Positions 14,969-23,317 of a DNA stretch of 23,365 bases are shown here, piece by piece (position 1 is the first letter of the stretch; each line of letters begins with the position of its first letter). The position numbers and the translations under genes were made by a program. Source of the stretch: Akkermansiaceae bacterium (GTDB lineage Bacteria > Verrucomicrobiota > Verrucomicrobiia > Verrucomicrobiales > Akkermansiaceae); contig JALZVA010000096.1 of NCBI GenBank assembly GCA_023301335.1, forward strand, positions 1-23,365, written 5' to 3'. A model generated the notes under the pieces. The model had not been told where the DNA came from. It saw nothing but the letters and a program-made list of their open reading frames with translations, and did not search any database.

Positions 14969-16015
14969 ATGGCTGCTACTATTTACACTAACAAGGACTG
15001 CAAGATCGCTTCAATTAAGCGTAAGAAGCTTGCGGTAATCGGATTCGGTTCACAAGGACACGCACACGCTCTTAACCTTAAGGACAGTGGTTGCGATGTC
15101 ACCATCGGTCTTTATGCTAAGTCAAAGTCATGCGCAGTGGCAAAGAAGCTAGGCTTCGATGTAGCTACAACTGCTGAAGCAGTGAAGAAGTGTGACGTAG
15201 TCATGATCGCTCTTCCTGACACAGTGATCCCTGAAGTTTTCGAAAAAGAGATTCTTCCTAACCTTCGCAAAGGACAAACGCTTATCTTTGCACACGGTTT
15301 TGCGGTTCACTTTAAGTTCATCACTGTGCCTAAGACGGTTAACGTAATCATGGTTGCTCCTAAGGGACCTGGTCACACAGTGCGTTCACAGTATGAAGCA
15401 GGTAAGGGAGTTCCTACACTCATTGCTATCGACAACGATGCAGATGGCAAGGCTAAGGCGATTGCTCTTGGTTGGGCAAAAGGCATCGGTGGTTCACGTG
15501 CAGGTGTATTTGAAACAAACTTCCGTGAGGAAACTGTAACTGACCTCTTCGGTGAGCAGACAGTGCTTTGTGGTGGTGCTTCAGCACTCGTAAAGGCTGG
15601 CTTCGAAGTTCTTGTGGAAGCTGGATATCAGCCAGAGATGGCATACTTCGAGTGTCTTCACGAGCTTAAGCTCATTGTTGACCTCATGAACGAGTCTGGC
15701 ATTGCTGGAATGAGATTCTCTATTTCTGAGACTGCTGAATACGGTGACGTAACAGTAGGCCCTAAGATCATCAACGAGTCTGTGAAGAAGCGTATGGCTG
15801 CTCAGCTCAAGCGTATCGAAAACGGTAAGTGGGCGAAAGAGTGGATGGCTGAATACCAGAACGGATGTAAGGACTTTAATAAGATTCGTAAGGATCAAGC
15901 TAAGCACGAGATCGAAAAAGTGGGCGAGCGTCTTCGTGGCACAATGAGCTGGATCAAGAAGTCTAAGAAAGGTTCATCAGGAACTCAGGCTTCATTCTCT
16001 TCTTCATCTAACTAA
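14969..16015 (+). CDS. ilvC: Ketol-acid reductoisomerase (class I)
   Basis: Second common step of valine, leucine and isoleucine synthesis: isomerisation and NAD(P)H reduction of acetolactate or acetohydroxybutyrate, Mg-dependent. 348 aa, the short class I form. Motifs: LAVIGFGSQGHAHALNLKDS for the nucleotide, cofactor-choice loop YAKSKS, HGFAVHF, VAPKGPGHTVRSQYEAGKG, then the all-helical domain with DLFGEQTVLCGG, ECLHELKLIVDLMNESGI and FSISETAEYGD, which hold the metal and catalytic acids. A Lys/Ser-rich tail (about residues 330-348, ending SSSSN) extends past the usual end. Codon use is strongly biased (nearly all Lys as AAG, many CTT Leu), unlike its neighbours, suggesting high expression. 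A strong terminator follows, so it seems monocistronic. Confidence 0.97.
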   Translation: MAATIYTNKDCKIASIKRKKLAVIGFGSQGHAHALNLKDSGCDVTIGLYAKSKSCAVAKKLGFDVATTAEAVKKCDVVMIALPDTVIPEVFEKEILPNLRKGQTLIFAHGFAVHFKFITVPKTVNVIMVAPKGPGHTVRSQYEAGKGVPTLIAIDNDADGKAKAIALGWAKGIGGSRAGVFETNFREETVTDLFGEQTVLCGGASALVKAGFEVLVEAGYQPEMAYFECLHELKLIVDLMNESGIAGMRFSISETAEYGDVTVGPKIINESVKKRMAAQLKRIENGKWAKEWMAEYQNGCKDFNKIRKDQAKHEIEKVGERLRGTMSWIKKSKKGSSGTQASFSSSSN

Positions 16016-16033
16016 AGAATAGATTTTTTTATT

Positions 16034-16068
16034 AACCTCCACTGAGTGATCTCGGTGGAGGTTTTTTT
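16034..16068 (+). terminator. Rho-independent terminator after ilvC
   Basis: A 13-bp stem (one G-T pair) runs from 16034 to 16062 with loop TGAT: AACCTCCAC plus TGAG pairs with CTCG plus GTGGAGGTT. Seven T residues follow directly. It lies 19 bp past the ilvC stop. Confidence 0.95.
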
Positions 16069-16107
16069 ATGCCCCTTTTTAAAGAGGATTAAGAAAGTAT
16101 TCTGAAT

Positions 16108-16172
16108 TTAATCAATTGCTTTAATCTTCCGCTTGATTAGACTTCCCTGAGAGATAATGTATGGTCACTCAG
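16108..16172 (+). promoter_or_regulatory. Possible promoter and operator region of the efflux operon
   Basis: TAATCAA (16109-16115) and TTGATTA (16133-16139) form an inverted repeat with a 17-base gap. TTGATT (16133-16138) and TAATGT (16155-16160) could be -35 and -10 at 16 bp spacing. A second inverted repeat, CTGAG (16147-16151) / CTCAG (16168-16172), brackets that -10. The local TetR regulator may bind one of these to control itself and the pump; this is inference. Confidence 0.35.
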
Positions 16173-16197
16173 AAGTGAGAAATGATTAAGGGCGAAT

Positions 16198-16851
16198 ATG
16201 GTGCAAGCGGTAAAGAAAGATTTAGGAACACGTGATAGGCTAGTGTCGGCTGCTGAAAAGCTCTTTGCAGAAAAAGGGTTTTATGATGTTTCTCTGCGGG
16301 ATATTACGAATACAGCAGAGGCAAATGTGGCATCAGTGAACTATTACTTCAGGAGTAAAGAGGCACTGGCAGACGAAGTGATCACCCTGCATATCACTCC
16401 TGTGAACGAAGCTCGGGTAAAGGAGTTACAAATACTAGTGGAACATCATGCTCCTGATCCGGTACCGGTAAGAGATTTACTAAACGCCTTTATGAAACCC
16501 ATGATTGAGCGAATGCATAGCAGCTCACTGAGGAATGACCTATTTGGGAAAATCATGGGACGCTGTATGGGGGATAAGGGACAGGCACTTCCTTCGCAAA
16601 TAGAATTACAAATGCGAGATGTGTTAGGTTTTTATATCAAAGAATTGACCCGCTCACTACCGCAACTCACACCTGATCTCGTGCTTTATCGTTTACACTT
16701 TAGTTTTGGAGCAGTGGCGCACACTTTACTTTTTTCAGAGAGGTTGAGTAACTACAGTCAAGTAAAGGTAGAGGTGATGAATGCTGAGAAGACATTAAAC
16801 CGCGTAGTGGACTACTGCATGGGAGGGCTGTTAGCAGAATCTAACGAATAA
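16198..16851 (+). CDS. TetR/AcrR-family transcriptional regulator
   Basis: One-component regulator of 217 aa. The N-terminal TetR helix-turn-helix domain (about residues 10-57) is clear: RDRLVSAAEKLFAEKGFYDV, SLRDITNTAEANVASVNYYF and RSKEALADEVI. The C-terminal ligand-binding domain is all-helical and not conserved enough to name an inducer. It starts at ATG 16198, about 130 bp after the ilvC terminator, and ends four bases before the outer-membrane efflux gene, so it is the first gene of the efflux operon. By analogy with other TetR-pump clusters it should repress its own operon until a pump substrate binds. Inverted repeats upstream are candidate operators. Confidence 0.93.
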   Translation: MVQAVKKDLGTRDRLVSAAEKLFAEKGFYDVSLRDITNTAEANVASVNYYFRSKEALADEVITLHITPVNEARVKELQILVEHHAPDPVPVRDLLNAFMKPMIERMHSSSLRNDLFGKIMGRCMGDKGQALPSQIELQMRDVLGFYIKELTRSLPQLTPDLVLYRLHFSFGAVAHTLLFSERLSNYSQVKVEVMNAEKTLNRVVDYCMGGLLAESNE

Positions 16852-16855
16852 TAAT

Positions 16856-18262
16856 ATGAAGCTTTATATTTGTTCCGTATGCCTAGCATTCCTTTCTCTA
16901 TCCTGTTCGGTCACAGCACCATCATCGAGTATAGAGAAGGTGGAAGAGATGGCTCCTCAGCGTTGGGCAGCGACTCCTGAGGCAAAGGCTGGGATCGACC
17001 ATAATTGGGTGAAACGCTTTAAAGATAAAGAACTGGATCGCTTGGTAAGTATCGCGATAAATTCCACTCCAGATATGGCAGCGGCGAAAGAGCGGATCGA
17101 GCAGGCTAGAAGGGATATCCCTCTCGCGGGAGTAGCTGTAAGACCAACAGTAGATTTAAATATTTCTAGAAATCGGAATAAGAATAATTTTTTCATTGGT
17201 GATTTTGCCAGTTCTGGAATTTCGACACCAAGTTCCTTATCGTTTGATGTCAACTGGGAGCCAGATGTGTGGGGCTTTATTCGCGCTGGTCAGTCTGCAT
17301 CGATTGGAGAATTTCAAGCACAAGAAGCTGAGTTCAATGGAGCAAAGGCATTGTTAGCAGCTAATGTTTGCCGTGCATGGTTCGCTCTTGCAGAGGCTCG
17401 GGAGCAGTTGTCAATCGCTGAGAAAGGCTTGAAGATAAGGAAGGAAACCGTGCTCGTGATCCAGCAGCGCTTTGAACAAGATATTGCCGGGGAAGGAGGC
17501 TCGTCATCGGATCTCAGACTTGCTCAGACAGATGTAGCGACGACTGAGGCATTGGTATCTCAGCGTAAGGGAGAAGTAGATGCTGCTAAGCGACAGCTAG
17601 AATTACTCACTGGGAGATATCCTGCAGCGAAGATAAAAGGGAGAAGTCAAGTACCGACGATTGGGGCCGCTCCACCTGTTGGGCTTCCATCTGAGCTTTT
17701 GCTACGCCGTCCTGATATCATTGCTGCTGAGCGGAGATTAGCCTCACAAGGGAAATTGATTAAACAGGCAAAACTCGCCGTCTATCCTAGTTTTCCTCTC
17801 ACTGCTTCAGCGGGGACATCCGCACCTCAGTTATCAGATATTCTTCAATCTAATTTTGGCGTGTGGTCTTTGGCAACGAACTTAGCTCAACCGATCCTAA
17901 CAGGAGGAAGGGTGAAGGCGGAGTTAGAAAAACGAAAGTCTGCGGAAAGGCAAGCACTCGCAGCACTCCAATCAACTGTGTTGAATGCCTTTGGGGAGGT
18001 AGAGGCGGCTCTCGCAGGGGAGCGCTGGCTATATAAGCGAATTGTGGATTATAAAAAGGCTCTGAAGCTGGCTGAAGAGGCTGCTAAAGCTGCCGAGGAA
18101 GATTACGCCGCTGGAGTTGGGGATGCACTCAGCCTGTTTAATGCACAGAGAAGCCAGTTGGATATCGCTTCGCAAGTTGCCTCACTACGCCGCCTTCGCG
18201 CAGACACACGTGTTAGCTTACACCTTGCACTTGGAGGTGCATTTAAAATCTCAGAGAAATAG
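16856..18262 (+). CDS. Outer-membrane efflux lipoprotein (NodT/OprM type)
   Basis: TolC-like outer-membrane channel of a tripartite pump, 468 aa. The N-terminus (MKLYICSVCLAFLSLSCSVT) looks like a lipoprotein signal with candidate lipid cysteine C17, though the lipobox (SLSC) is not optimal. Two outer-membrane-efflux repeats follow. The first contains DRLVSIAINSTPDMAAAKERI and FDVNWEPDVWGFIRAG, and the second begins near the hallmark LPSELLLRRPDIIAAERRL. WSLATNLAQPILTGGR is also typical of NodT-family channels. It lies between the TetR gene (4-bp gap) and the adaptor (4-bp gap), which fixes its role as exit duct for the RND pump. Confidence 0.94.
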   Translation: MKLYICSVCLAFLSLSCSVTAPSSSIEKVEEMAPQRWAATPEAKAGIDHNWVKRFKDKELDRLVSIAINSTPDMAAAKERIEQARRDIPLAGVAVRPTVDLNISRNRNKNNFFIGDFASSGISTPSSLSFDVNWEPDVWGFIRAGQSASIGEFQAQEAEFNGAKALLAANVCRAWFALAEAREQLSIAEKGLKIRKETVLVIQQRFEQDIAGEGGSSSDLRLAQTDVATTEALVSQRKGEVDAAKRQLELLTGRYPAAKIKGRSQVPTIGAAPPVGLPSELLLRRPDIIAAERRLASQGKLIKQAKLAVYPSFPLTASAGTSAPQLSDILQSNFGVWSLATNLAQPILTGGRVKAELEKRKSAERQALAALQSTVLNAFGEVEAALAGERWLYKRIVDYKKALKLAEEAAKAAEEDYAAGVGDALSLFNAQRSQLDIASQVASLRRLRADTRVSLHLALGGAFKISEK

Positions 18263-18266
18263 AAAT

Positions 18267-19487
18267 ATGCATATAAGAAAACTCATTACGTCGATCTTTC
18301 TGATCGTCGCTATTTTAGCACTTAGTACATTAGCAGGATTCTGGTTGTGGAATACGCGTAATATGCCGCAAGAAAAAGAGCCTGAAAAACTGGTGACAAA
18401 AGTGCGTGTGATCACTGCTGAAAAACAGCCATTCACCATCTACATCGATTCCAATGGAAGAGTTGAACCTGTTAGGAAAGCGCAAATTGCAGCAGAACTA
18501 ACGGGCGTGGTCAAAAGTGTGACAGAGAATTTGGCAGTGGGGGAGGTGATTAAAAAAGGCACGATTATTGCCACCATTGATGATGCAGATTACCGCACCG
18601 CTCTGGCAAATGCTAAATCTGCTCAGGCAAGCGCAAGCTCCTCTATCGCTGATGCTCAGTTGATGTTGATTCAAGAGAAGGCGATGGCGGAGAAAAATTT
18701 ACGCGAGTGGAAACGTCTCGGAAAAGGTAAACCTTCTGAGCTCGTTGCACGTATTCCTCAGATACTCAGTGCTGAGGCAAGAGTAGAGGCAGCGAAGGCG
18801 AGCCGTGAGCAGGCTAAGGAATCGATCAAGAAAGCCGAACGCGATGTAGAAAAAACCAGTATCATTGCCCCTTATGATATTAAAGTTGGGCAAAAATTTA
18901 TAGAAATAGGGAATTTCGTGACGGTGGGGTCACCTTTGTTAGAGGGGCATTCAGCTGGTGTTTTACAGGTGCGTCTGCCTGTGACCTTGAATGATTTTTC
19001 ACTGATTAAGGAAAAGAGTAAACCGATCCAATTAATTACTTCAATGAGTGGTAGCACCCTACATTGGAAAGCAAACTTCATCCGCAGCGAAGGCACAGTT
19101 GACCAATCGACTCTTACCCTGCCGATTATTGCAGAGATCCAACCGAATATGGATCAACCGAATTTCCAACTTCCTCCAGTCGGCCTCTTTATAGATGCAA
19201 AAATTGAAGCGGAGCATCGAGAGAGTGTGATGCTACTCCCAAGAGACGCAGTGCAACTGGCGGATAAAGTGCATATCGTAGATAGCGAGCAGAAGCTAAG
19301 AATACGTCCTGTGCAGGTGATTTATACTAATCCTGATTACGCAATCGTGGAAGGTGTAGAAGCTGGGGAGCTGATCGTGATCAGCCCTTTGGAAACACCA
19401 GTAGATGGGATGTATGTAGAAATCGCCACGGAAAACGAGCAAGAGGAACAAGGTGAGATGAAAGAGGGTGCCAAGCCACAAGGGTAA
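18267..19487 (+). CDS. RND efflux periplasmic adaptor (membrane fusion protein)
   Basis: Adaptor of about 406 aa linking the inner-membrane pump to the outer-membrane channel. The start chosen is ATG 18267 (MHIRKLITS), four bases after the preceding stop; the frame is open back to 18117, but that extension lies inside the previous gene. One N-terminal membrane anchor or signal (about residues 7-29) is followed by the biotinyl-lipoyl half-motifs (GRVEPVRKAQIAAELTGVVK and TSIIAPYDIKVGQKFIEIGN) around a helical hairpin (about 105-195). A beta-barrel domain and a membrane-proximal domain follow, with LLPRDAVQL and IVISPLETPVDGM. The C-terminal tail is acidic (ENEQEEQGEM). No metal-binding His/Met cluster is seen, so a heavy-metal pump is less likely. 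Confidence 0.94.
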   Translation: MHIRKLITSIFLIVAILALSTLAGFWLWNTRNMPQEKEPEKLVTKVRVITAEKQPFTIYIDSNGRVEPVRKAQIAAELTGVVKSVTENLAVGEVIKKGTIIATIDDADYRTALANAKSAQASASSSIADAQLMLIQEKAMAEKNLREWKRLGKGKPSELVARIPQILSAEARVEAAKASREQAKESIKKAERDVEKTSIIAPYDIKVGQKFIEIGNFVTVGSPLLEGHSAGVLQVRLPVTLNDFSLIKEKSKPIQLITSMSGSTLHWKANFIRSEGTVDQSTLTLPIIAEIQPNMDQPNFQLPPVGLFIDAKIEAEHRESVMLLPRDAVQLADKVHIVDSEQKLRIRPVQVIYTNPDYAIVEGVEAGELIVISPLETPVDGMYVEIATENEQEEQGEMKEGAKPQG

Positions 19488-19509
19488 ACCTGAAACACAA
19501 TCATTCATT

Positions 19510-22500
19510 ATGGAGAAGCAAATCAAATGGTTTAGTCAGAATCACGTTGCCGCAAATTTTTTAATGCTGGTGGTGATCCTATTAGGCTTCACCACTTGGT
19601 TTAAGTTAAAGAAAGAAGTTTTTCCCGACCTGGCTCTCGACGCCATTGCCATTTCCGTCCCTTTCCCAAATGCCTCACCAGAGGAAGTGGAGACGGGGAT
19701 CATTCTTCCCATAGAAGATGCCATTAGAAGTATTGAAGGAATCAAACGCTACACCTCATCTTCCTCAGAGAGTTTGGGAGCCGTCACGGTAGAAGTGGAG
19801 AATGGCTATGCCGTGCGTGAGGTCATGGATGATGTAAAGTCGAAGATCGACGGAATATCGACTTTTCCTGAGGAAGCAGAAAAACCGATTTATGAGGAAT
19901 TTGTTTTAAAAACACAGGTCTTAAGTGTGGCTGTGTCTGGGGAAACAGATGAATACACACTGCGTAAAATTGCACAAAAAGTAAGAGATGATCTGTTGAT
20001 ACATAAACTTCAGAAAGCTGATAAAAAGAGCGTTGAGGGAGTGAAACAGGCATTCTTAACCATGCTGCGCGGAGAGTCAAAAATCTCAGAGGTGGAACTA
20101 GCAGCAGTGAAGCCTTTGGAACTTTCTATTGAAATAAGTGAGGGGAAATTACGTCAGTATAATCTGACTATTGACGAAGTAGCGGAGAAACTCCGTCAGT
20201 CATCGATTGATCTTCCTGGCGGTTCGATCAAGTCTAACAGTGGTGATGTGCTGATTCGGGTGCAGGGAAAGCTTTATCAAGCAGAAGACTTTGCCTCTGT
20301 TGATATCGTGGCAAATCCAGATGGTTCCACCCTGAAGCTGGGGGACATAGCCAGCGTGGTAGATGGCTTTGAAGATGTAGAGATCTCTACACAGCTTAAT
20401 GGACGCCGCACTGCCTTAGTGAATGTGTTTGCCTCTGGTGACGATGACACCTTAGCGATAGCTGCTATAGCAAAAGATTATGTAGAGAGGATCGCTCCCT
20501 CACGGATGCCAGAAGGGATCTCCCTAGAGGTATGGAATGATTCTAGTAAGTGGTTAAATGGACGTATCAATCTGCTGATGCGGAGTATGACGATAGGCTT
20601 ACTCTTAGTATTTATTGTCTTAGCTCTGTTTCTTCGACCAAGTCTCGCTGGCTTAGTCGCCCTAGGAATCCCCGTCTCTTTTGCAGGAGGTATCTTCTTG
20701 ATGCCTGAGCTAGGAGTGTCGATCAATATGATCTCTCTATTCGCCTTTATCCTTGTATTGGGAATTGTGGTCGATGATGCGATTGTTGTGGGAGAAAATG
20801 TCTACGGCATGATACGTAAAGGGATGCACCCTCGTGAGGCTGCGTGGAAGGGGACGCATGAAGTGGGCGTGGTGGTGATATTTGGTATTCTTACGACGAT
20901 GGCAGCCTTCACCCCAATGATTGGCTTAGATGGCGTATCAGGAAAAATTTGGCCTAACATTCCCTACATTGTTATTCCCGTATTAGCGTTTTCATTGATC
21001 CAATCGAAGTTGGTTTTACCCGCTCACCTAGCACTACTGAAGCCTAGAAAGGAAAATGAAAAACTCGGCCTTATAAGTAAAGTGCAGCACGCCTTTGCCG
21101 ATGGTTTAGAATGGTGTGTAGAGCATTTGTATCGCCCAGCGCTGCGACTCTGCTTGCAATACCGCTATGTAGTTCTAGTAGGTTTTATTGCCGTATTTGG
21201 ACTGACGGGAATGCTTTCGCAAACCAAGATGAAGTTCGAGTTCATGCCAAAGGTAGAAGGGGATATCATTTCTGTGAAAATTGAAATGCCTTTTGGAGTG
21301 AAGTTTGAAACCACTGAGCAAGCGGTGAGGCAGATTGAGGAAGCAGCACGTAAGCTAGGTGAAGATTATAAAGATAAACATGGAAACCCTGCGATCATCA
21401 ATGTGCTTGCCAGTGCCGGCTCTCAACCTTTTGTGACAGGCTTTGGTACAGGTGGGTCTCCAACCGGTTCTCACATCGGAGAAGTGACGGTGGAACTAGC
21501 GGCAGCAGTTGATAGACCAGGTCTCTCCGCAGAGCGACTCATCAATATCTGGCGGGAAGAAATTGGGGGTATTCCTGGTGCCGTCTCAGTAGCCTTTAAG
21601 CAAGAGACCGCAGCAGGTGGGAATGCTTTGGATATCGAAATAACAGGTCAGCAGTTAGAGCAGGTGAAGGCCGCCTCTAATTACCTCGTAGAGGAACTTA
21701 AAAAAATTGAGGGCATGAAGGATATTTACACAGATGATCGACTGGGTAAGCGTGAGATCGCCTACACGAGTGAGGATATCACGGCAACAGGTAAGGCGCT
21801 CGGGTTCACGCACCAAGATGTGGCTAGGCAAGTACGTGCAGCAATTTTCGGAGCGGAGGTTCAGAGGATTCAGCGGGGTAGAGATGAGGTCAAGGTCATG
21901 GTTAGGTTTCCTAAAACACAGCGCGAGTCTTTGGACACCTTGGAGAAGATGAAATTGCGTAGCAGGGAAAACGAAGAGGTCGCTCTAGCCTCTATCGTGA
22001 CAGGTTCTCCCTCTAGAGGGCAGGCAACGATTCATCACATCGATGGAAACCGAGCAATCAAACTTAGCGCAGACGTAGATCGTAGCACGGGTGCAAATGC
22101 CAATGAAATTGTCCAAGAGTTTCAAGCAGATGTGTTAGATGATCTTTCTGCAAAATTTCCGGGTGTCAGCTGGAGCTTCCAAGGTGAGCAAAGAGACCAA
22201 GCGGAAAGTTTAAATCAAATGGGCGTGAAGTTTATCTTCGCCCTCATCTTGATGTATATCCTGATCGCCATCCCATTGAAATCTTATCTACAGCCTTTAA
22301 TTATCATGTCAGTGATTCCCTTCGGTATGGTAGGAGCAGTGATTGGGCACTTTTTGTTAGGATATGACCTTAGTGTGATGTCTGTCTGCGGATTGATCGC
22401 TCTCGCTGGCGTGGTGGTGAATGACAGCTTGGTCTTGGTAGAATATGTGAATCGTCATAGAAGCGAAGGCGGTTCAATGCTCGATGCTGTTTGGAATGCC

Positions 22501-22743
22501 GGAGCACGTAGGTTTAGACCGATCATGCTGACTTCCTTGACCACCTTTGCTGGCCTAATGCCGATGCTTACAGAGACTGACATGCAGGCAAGGTTCTTGA
22601 TCCCGATGGCGATCTCTCTAGGCTTTGGCATTCTATTCGCCACATGTATCACCTTGGTTTTAGTGCCGAGTATTTACCTGATCCTTGAAGACCTTAAGTG
22701 GTTGACAGGATTCGGTACTGAGTCTGAAGAAGAGGGAGAGTAA
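19510..22743 (+). CDS. RND-family efflux transporter permease subunit
   Basis: Proton-driven inner-membrane pump of about 1077 aa with the usual duplicated layout of 12 membrane segments and two large periplasmic loops. ATG 19510 (MEKQIKWFSQNHVAANFL) fits the family start better than GTG 19468, which overlaps the adaptor gene. The first half has FPNASPEEVETGI in the porter domain and GIVVDDAIVVGENV in segment 4, with the paired Asp of the proton relay. The second half includes QGEQRDQAESLNQM and LAGVVVNDSLVLVEYVNRHR. About 25 extra residues, beginning IHKLQKADKKSVEG (about 165-191), lie where related pumps have a short turn. With its upstream partners it makes a complete tripartite exporter; substrates (drugs, solvents, lipids) cannot be told from sequence. 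A terminator follows. Confidence 0.96.
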   Translation: MEKQIKWFSQNHVAANFLMLVVILLGFTTWFKLKKEVFPDLALDAIAISVPFPNASPEEVETGIILPIEDAIRSIEGIKRYTSSSSESLGAVTVEVENGYAVREVMDDVKSKIDGISTFPEEAEKPIYEEFVLKTQVLSVAVSGETDEYTLRKIAQKVRDDLLIHKLQKADKKSVEGVKQAFLTMLRGESKISEVELAAVKPLELSIEISEGKLRQYNLTIDEVAEKLRQSSIDLPGGSIKSNSGDVLIRVQGKLYQAEDFASVDIVANPDGSTLKLGDIASVVDGFEDVEISTQLNGRRTALVNVFASGDDDTLAIAAIAKDYVERIAPSRMPEGISLEVWNDSSKWLNGRINLLMRSMTIGLLLVFIVLALFLRPSLAGLVALGIPVSFAGGIFLMPELGVSINMISLFAFILVLGIVVDDAIVVGENVYGMIRKGMHPREAAWKGTHEVGVVVIFGILTTMAAFTPMIGLDGVSGKIWPNIPYIVIPVLAFSLIQSKLVLPAHLALLKPRKENEKLGLISKVQHAFADGLEWCVEHLYRPALRLCLQYRYVVLVGFIAVFGLTGMLSQTKMKFEFMPKVEGDIISVKIEMPFGVKFETTEQAVRQIEEAARKLGEDYKDKHGNPAIINVLASAGSQPFVTGFGTGGSPTGSHIGEVTVELAAAVDRPGLSAERLINIWREEIGGIPGAVSVAFKQETAAGGNALDIEITGQQLEQVKAASNYLVEELKKIEGMKDIYTDDRLGKREIAYTSEDITATGKALGFTHQDVARQVRAAIFGAEVQRIQRGRDEVKVMVRFPKTQRESLDTLEKMKLRSRENEEVALASIVTGSPSRGQATIHHIDGNRAIKLSADVDRSTGANANEIVQEFQADVLDDLSAKFPGVSWSFQGEQRDQAESLNQMGVKFIFALILMYILIAIPLKSYLQPLIIMSVIPFGMVGAVIGHFLLGYDLSVMSVCGLIALAGVVVNDSLVLVEYVNRHRSEGGSMLDAVWNAGARRFRPIMLTSLTTFAGLMPMLTETDMQARFLIPMAISLGFGILFATCITLVLVPSIYLILEDLKWLTGFGTESEEEGE

Positions 22744-22752
22744 GCAGGCATG

Positions 22753-22790
22753 AAAAAAGCTCCCTGCCAGAGGCGAAGGGAGCTTTCTTA
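22753..22790. terminator. Shared back-to-back terminator between the pump gene and the cyclophilin gene
   Basis: AAAGCTCCCT (22756-22765) pairs perfectly with AGGGAGCTTT (22777-22786), with an inner GCC/GGC pair (22766-22768 / 22772-22774). On the minus strand it is followed by six T residues, a strong terminator for the cyclophilin gene. On the plus strand the T run is interrupted (TTTCTT) but still serviceable for the efflux operon. Confidence 0.88.
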
Positions 22791-22810
22791 AAAAATAAAA
22801 ATTGGAGAAC

Positions 22811-23317
22811 TTAGCCTATGGCCTTGTTCCAGTCAGCGATTCTATCTGCTTGATCCGCAAAGAGAGCGTCTGTGCAACCATGAATTGTGAACTTCTCAAT
22901 AGTGTCACCACCTTCGATGCTATTCACTACGTCTTGTCCCTGAGTCACCTCACCGAATACAGTGTGGTTTCCATCGAGGTGTGGAGTTGGCACGTGCGTG
23001 ATGAAGAACTGTGAACCGTTCGTATTTTTCCCAGCATTCGCCATAGAAAGGATACCAGGCTTACTGTGCGTAAGCTCAGGCTTGCATTCGCACTCAAATT
23101 TGTAGCCAGGGCCACCCATTCCAGAACCATCTGGGCAACCACCCTGGATCATGAAGTCCGCAATCACACGGTGGAACGTAAGTCCATCGTAGTAGCCGCG
23201 TGACGCGAGGTTAAGAAAACTGGCTGAAGTTACCTGAACATGGCTAGCAAAGACAGTGATGTCGATGTCGCCCTTATTAGTGGTAATAGTAATCTTGATG
23301 TCTTGAATATCACTCAT
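22811..23317 (-). CDS. Cyclophilin-type peptidyl-prolyl cis-trans isomerase
   Basis: Catalyses cis-trans isomerisation of X-Pro bonds. 168 aa, a single cyclophilin domain with no signal peptide, so cytoplasmic. Diagnostic blocks are SFLNLASRGYYDGLTFHRVI (catalytic Arg in FHR), DFMIQGGCPDGSGMGGPGYK, GILSMANAGKNTNGSQFFIT and PHLDGNHTVFGEV. A Cys pair, FECECKPELTH, occurs where most members have charged residues. The start is ATG 23317. It is transcribed toward the efflux operon and ends 20 bp from the shared terminator. Only 48 bp of its upstream region are in the window, with no clear promoter or ribosome site. Confidence 0.96.
   Translation of the reverse strand: MSDIQDIKITITTNKGDIDITVFASHVQVTSASFLNLASRGYYDGLTFHRVIADFMIQGGCPDGSGMGGPGYKFECECKPELTHSKPGILSMANAGKNTNGSQFFITHVPTPHLDGNHTVFGEVTQGQDVVNSIEGGDTIEKFTIHGCTDALFADQADRIADWNKAIG

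Noticed and set aside
18117..18266. Longer start for the adaptor protein (50 extra residues)
   Set aside because: The extension lies wholly inside the outer-membrane efflux gene in another frame, and ATG 18267 gives a proper signal or anchor sequence four bases after that gene's stop.
19468..19509. GTG start for the RND pump overlapping the adaptor gene
   Set aside because: RND pumps of this type begin close to KWFSQNHVAANFL; ATG 19510 gives that, while the GTG adds a non-conserved polar stretch.
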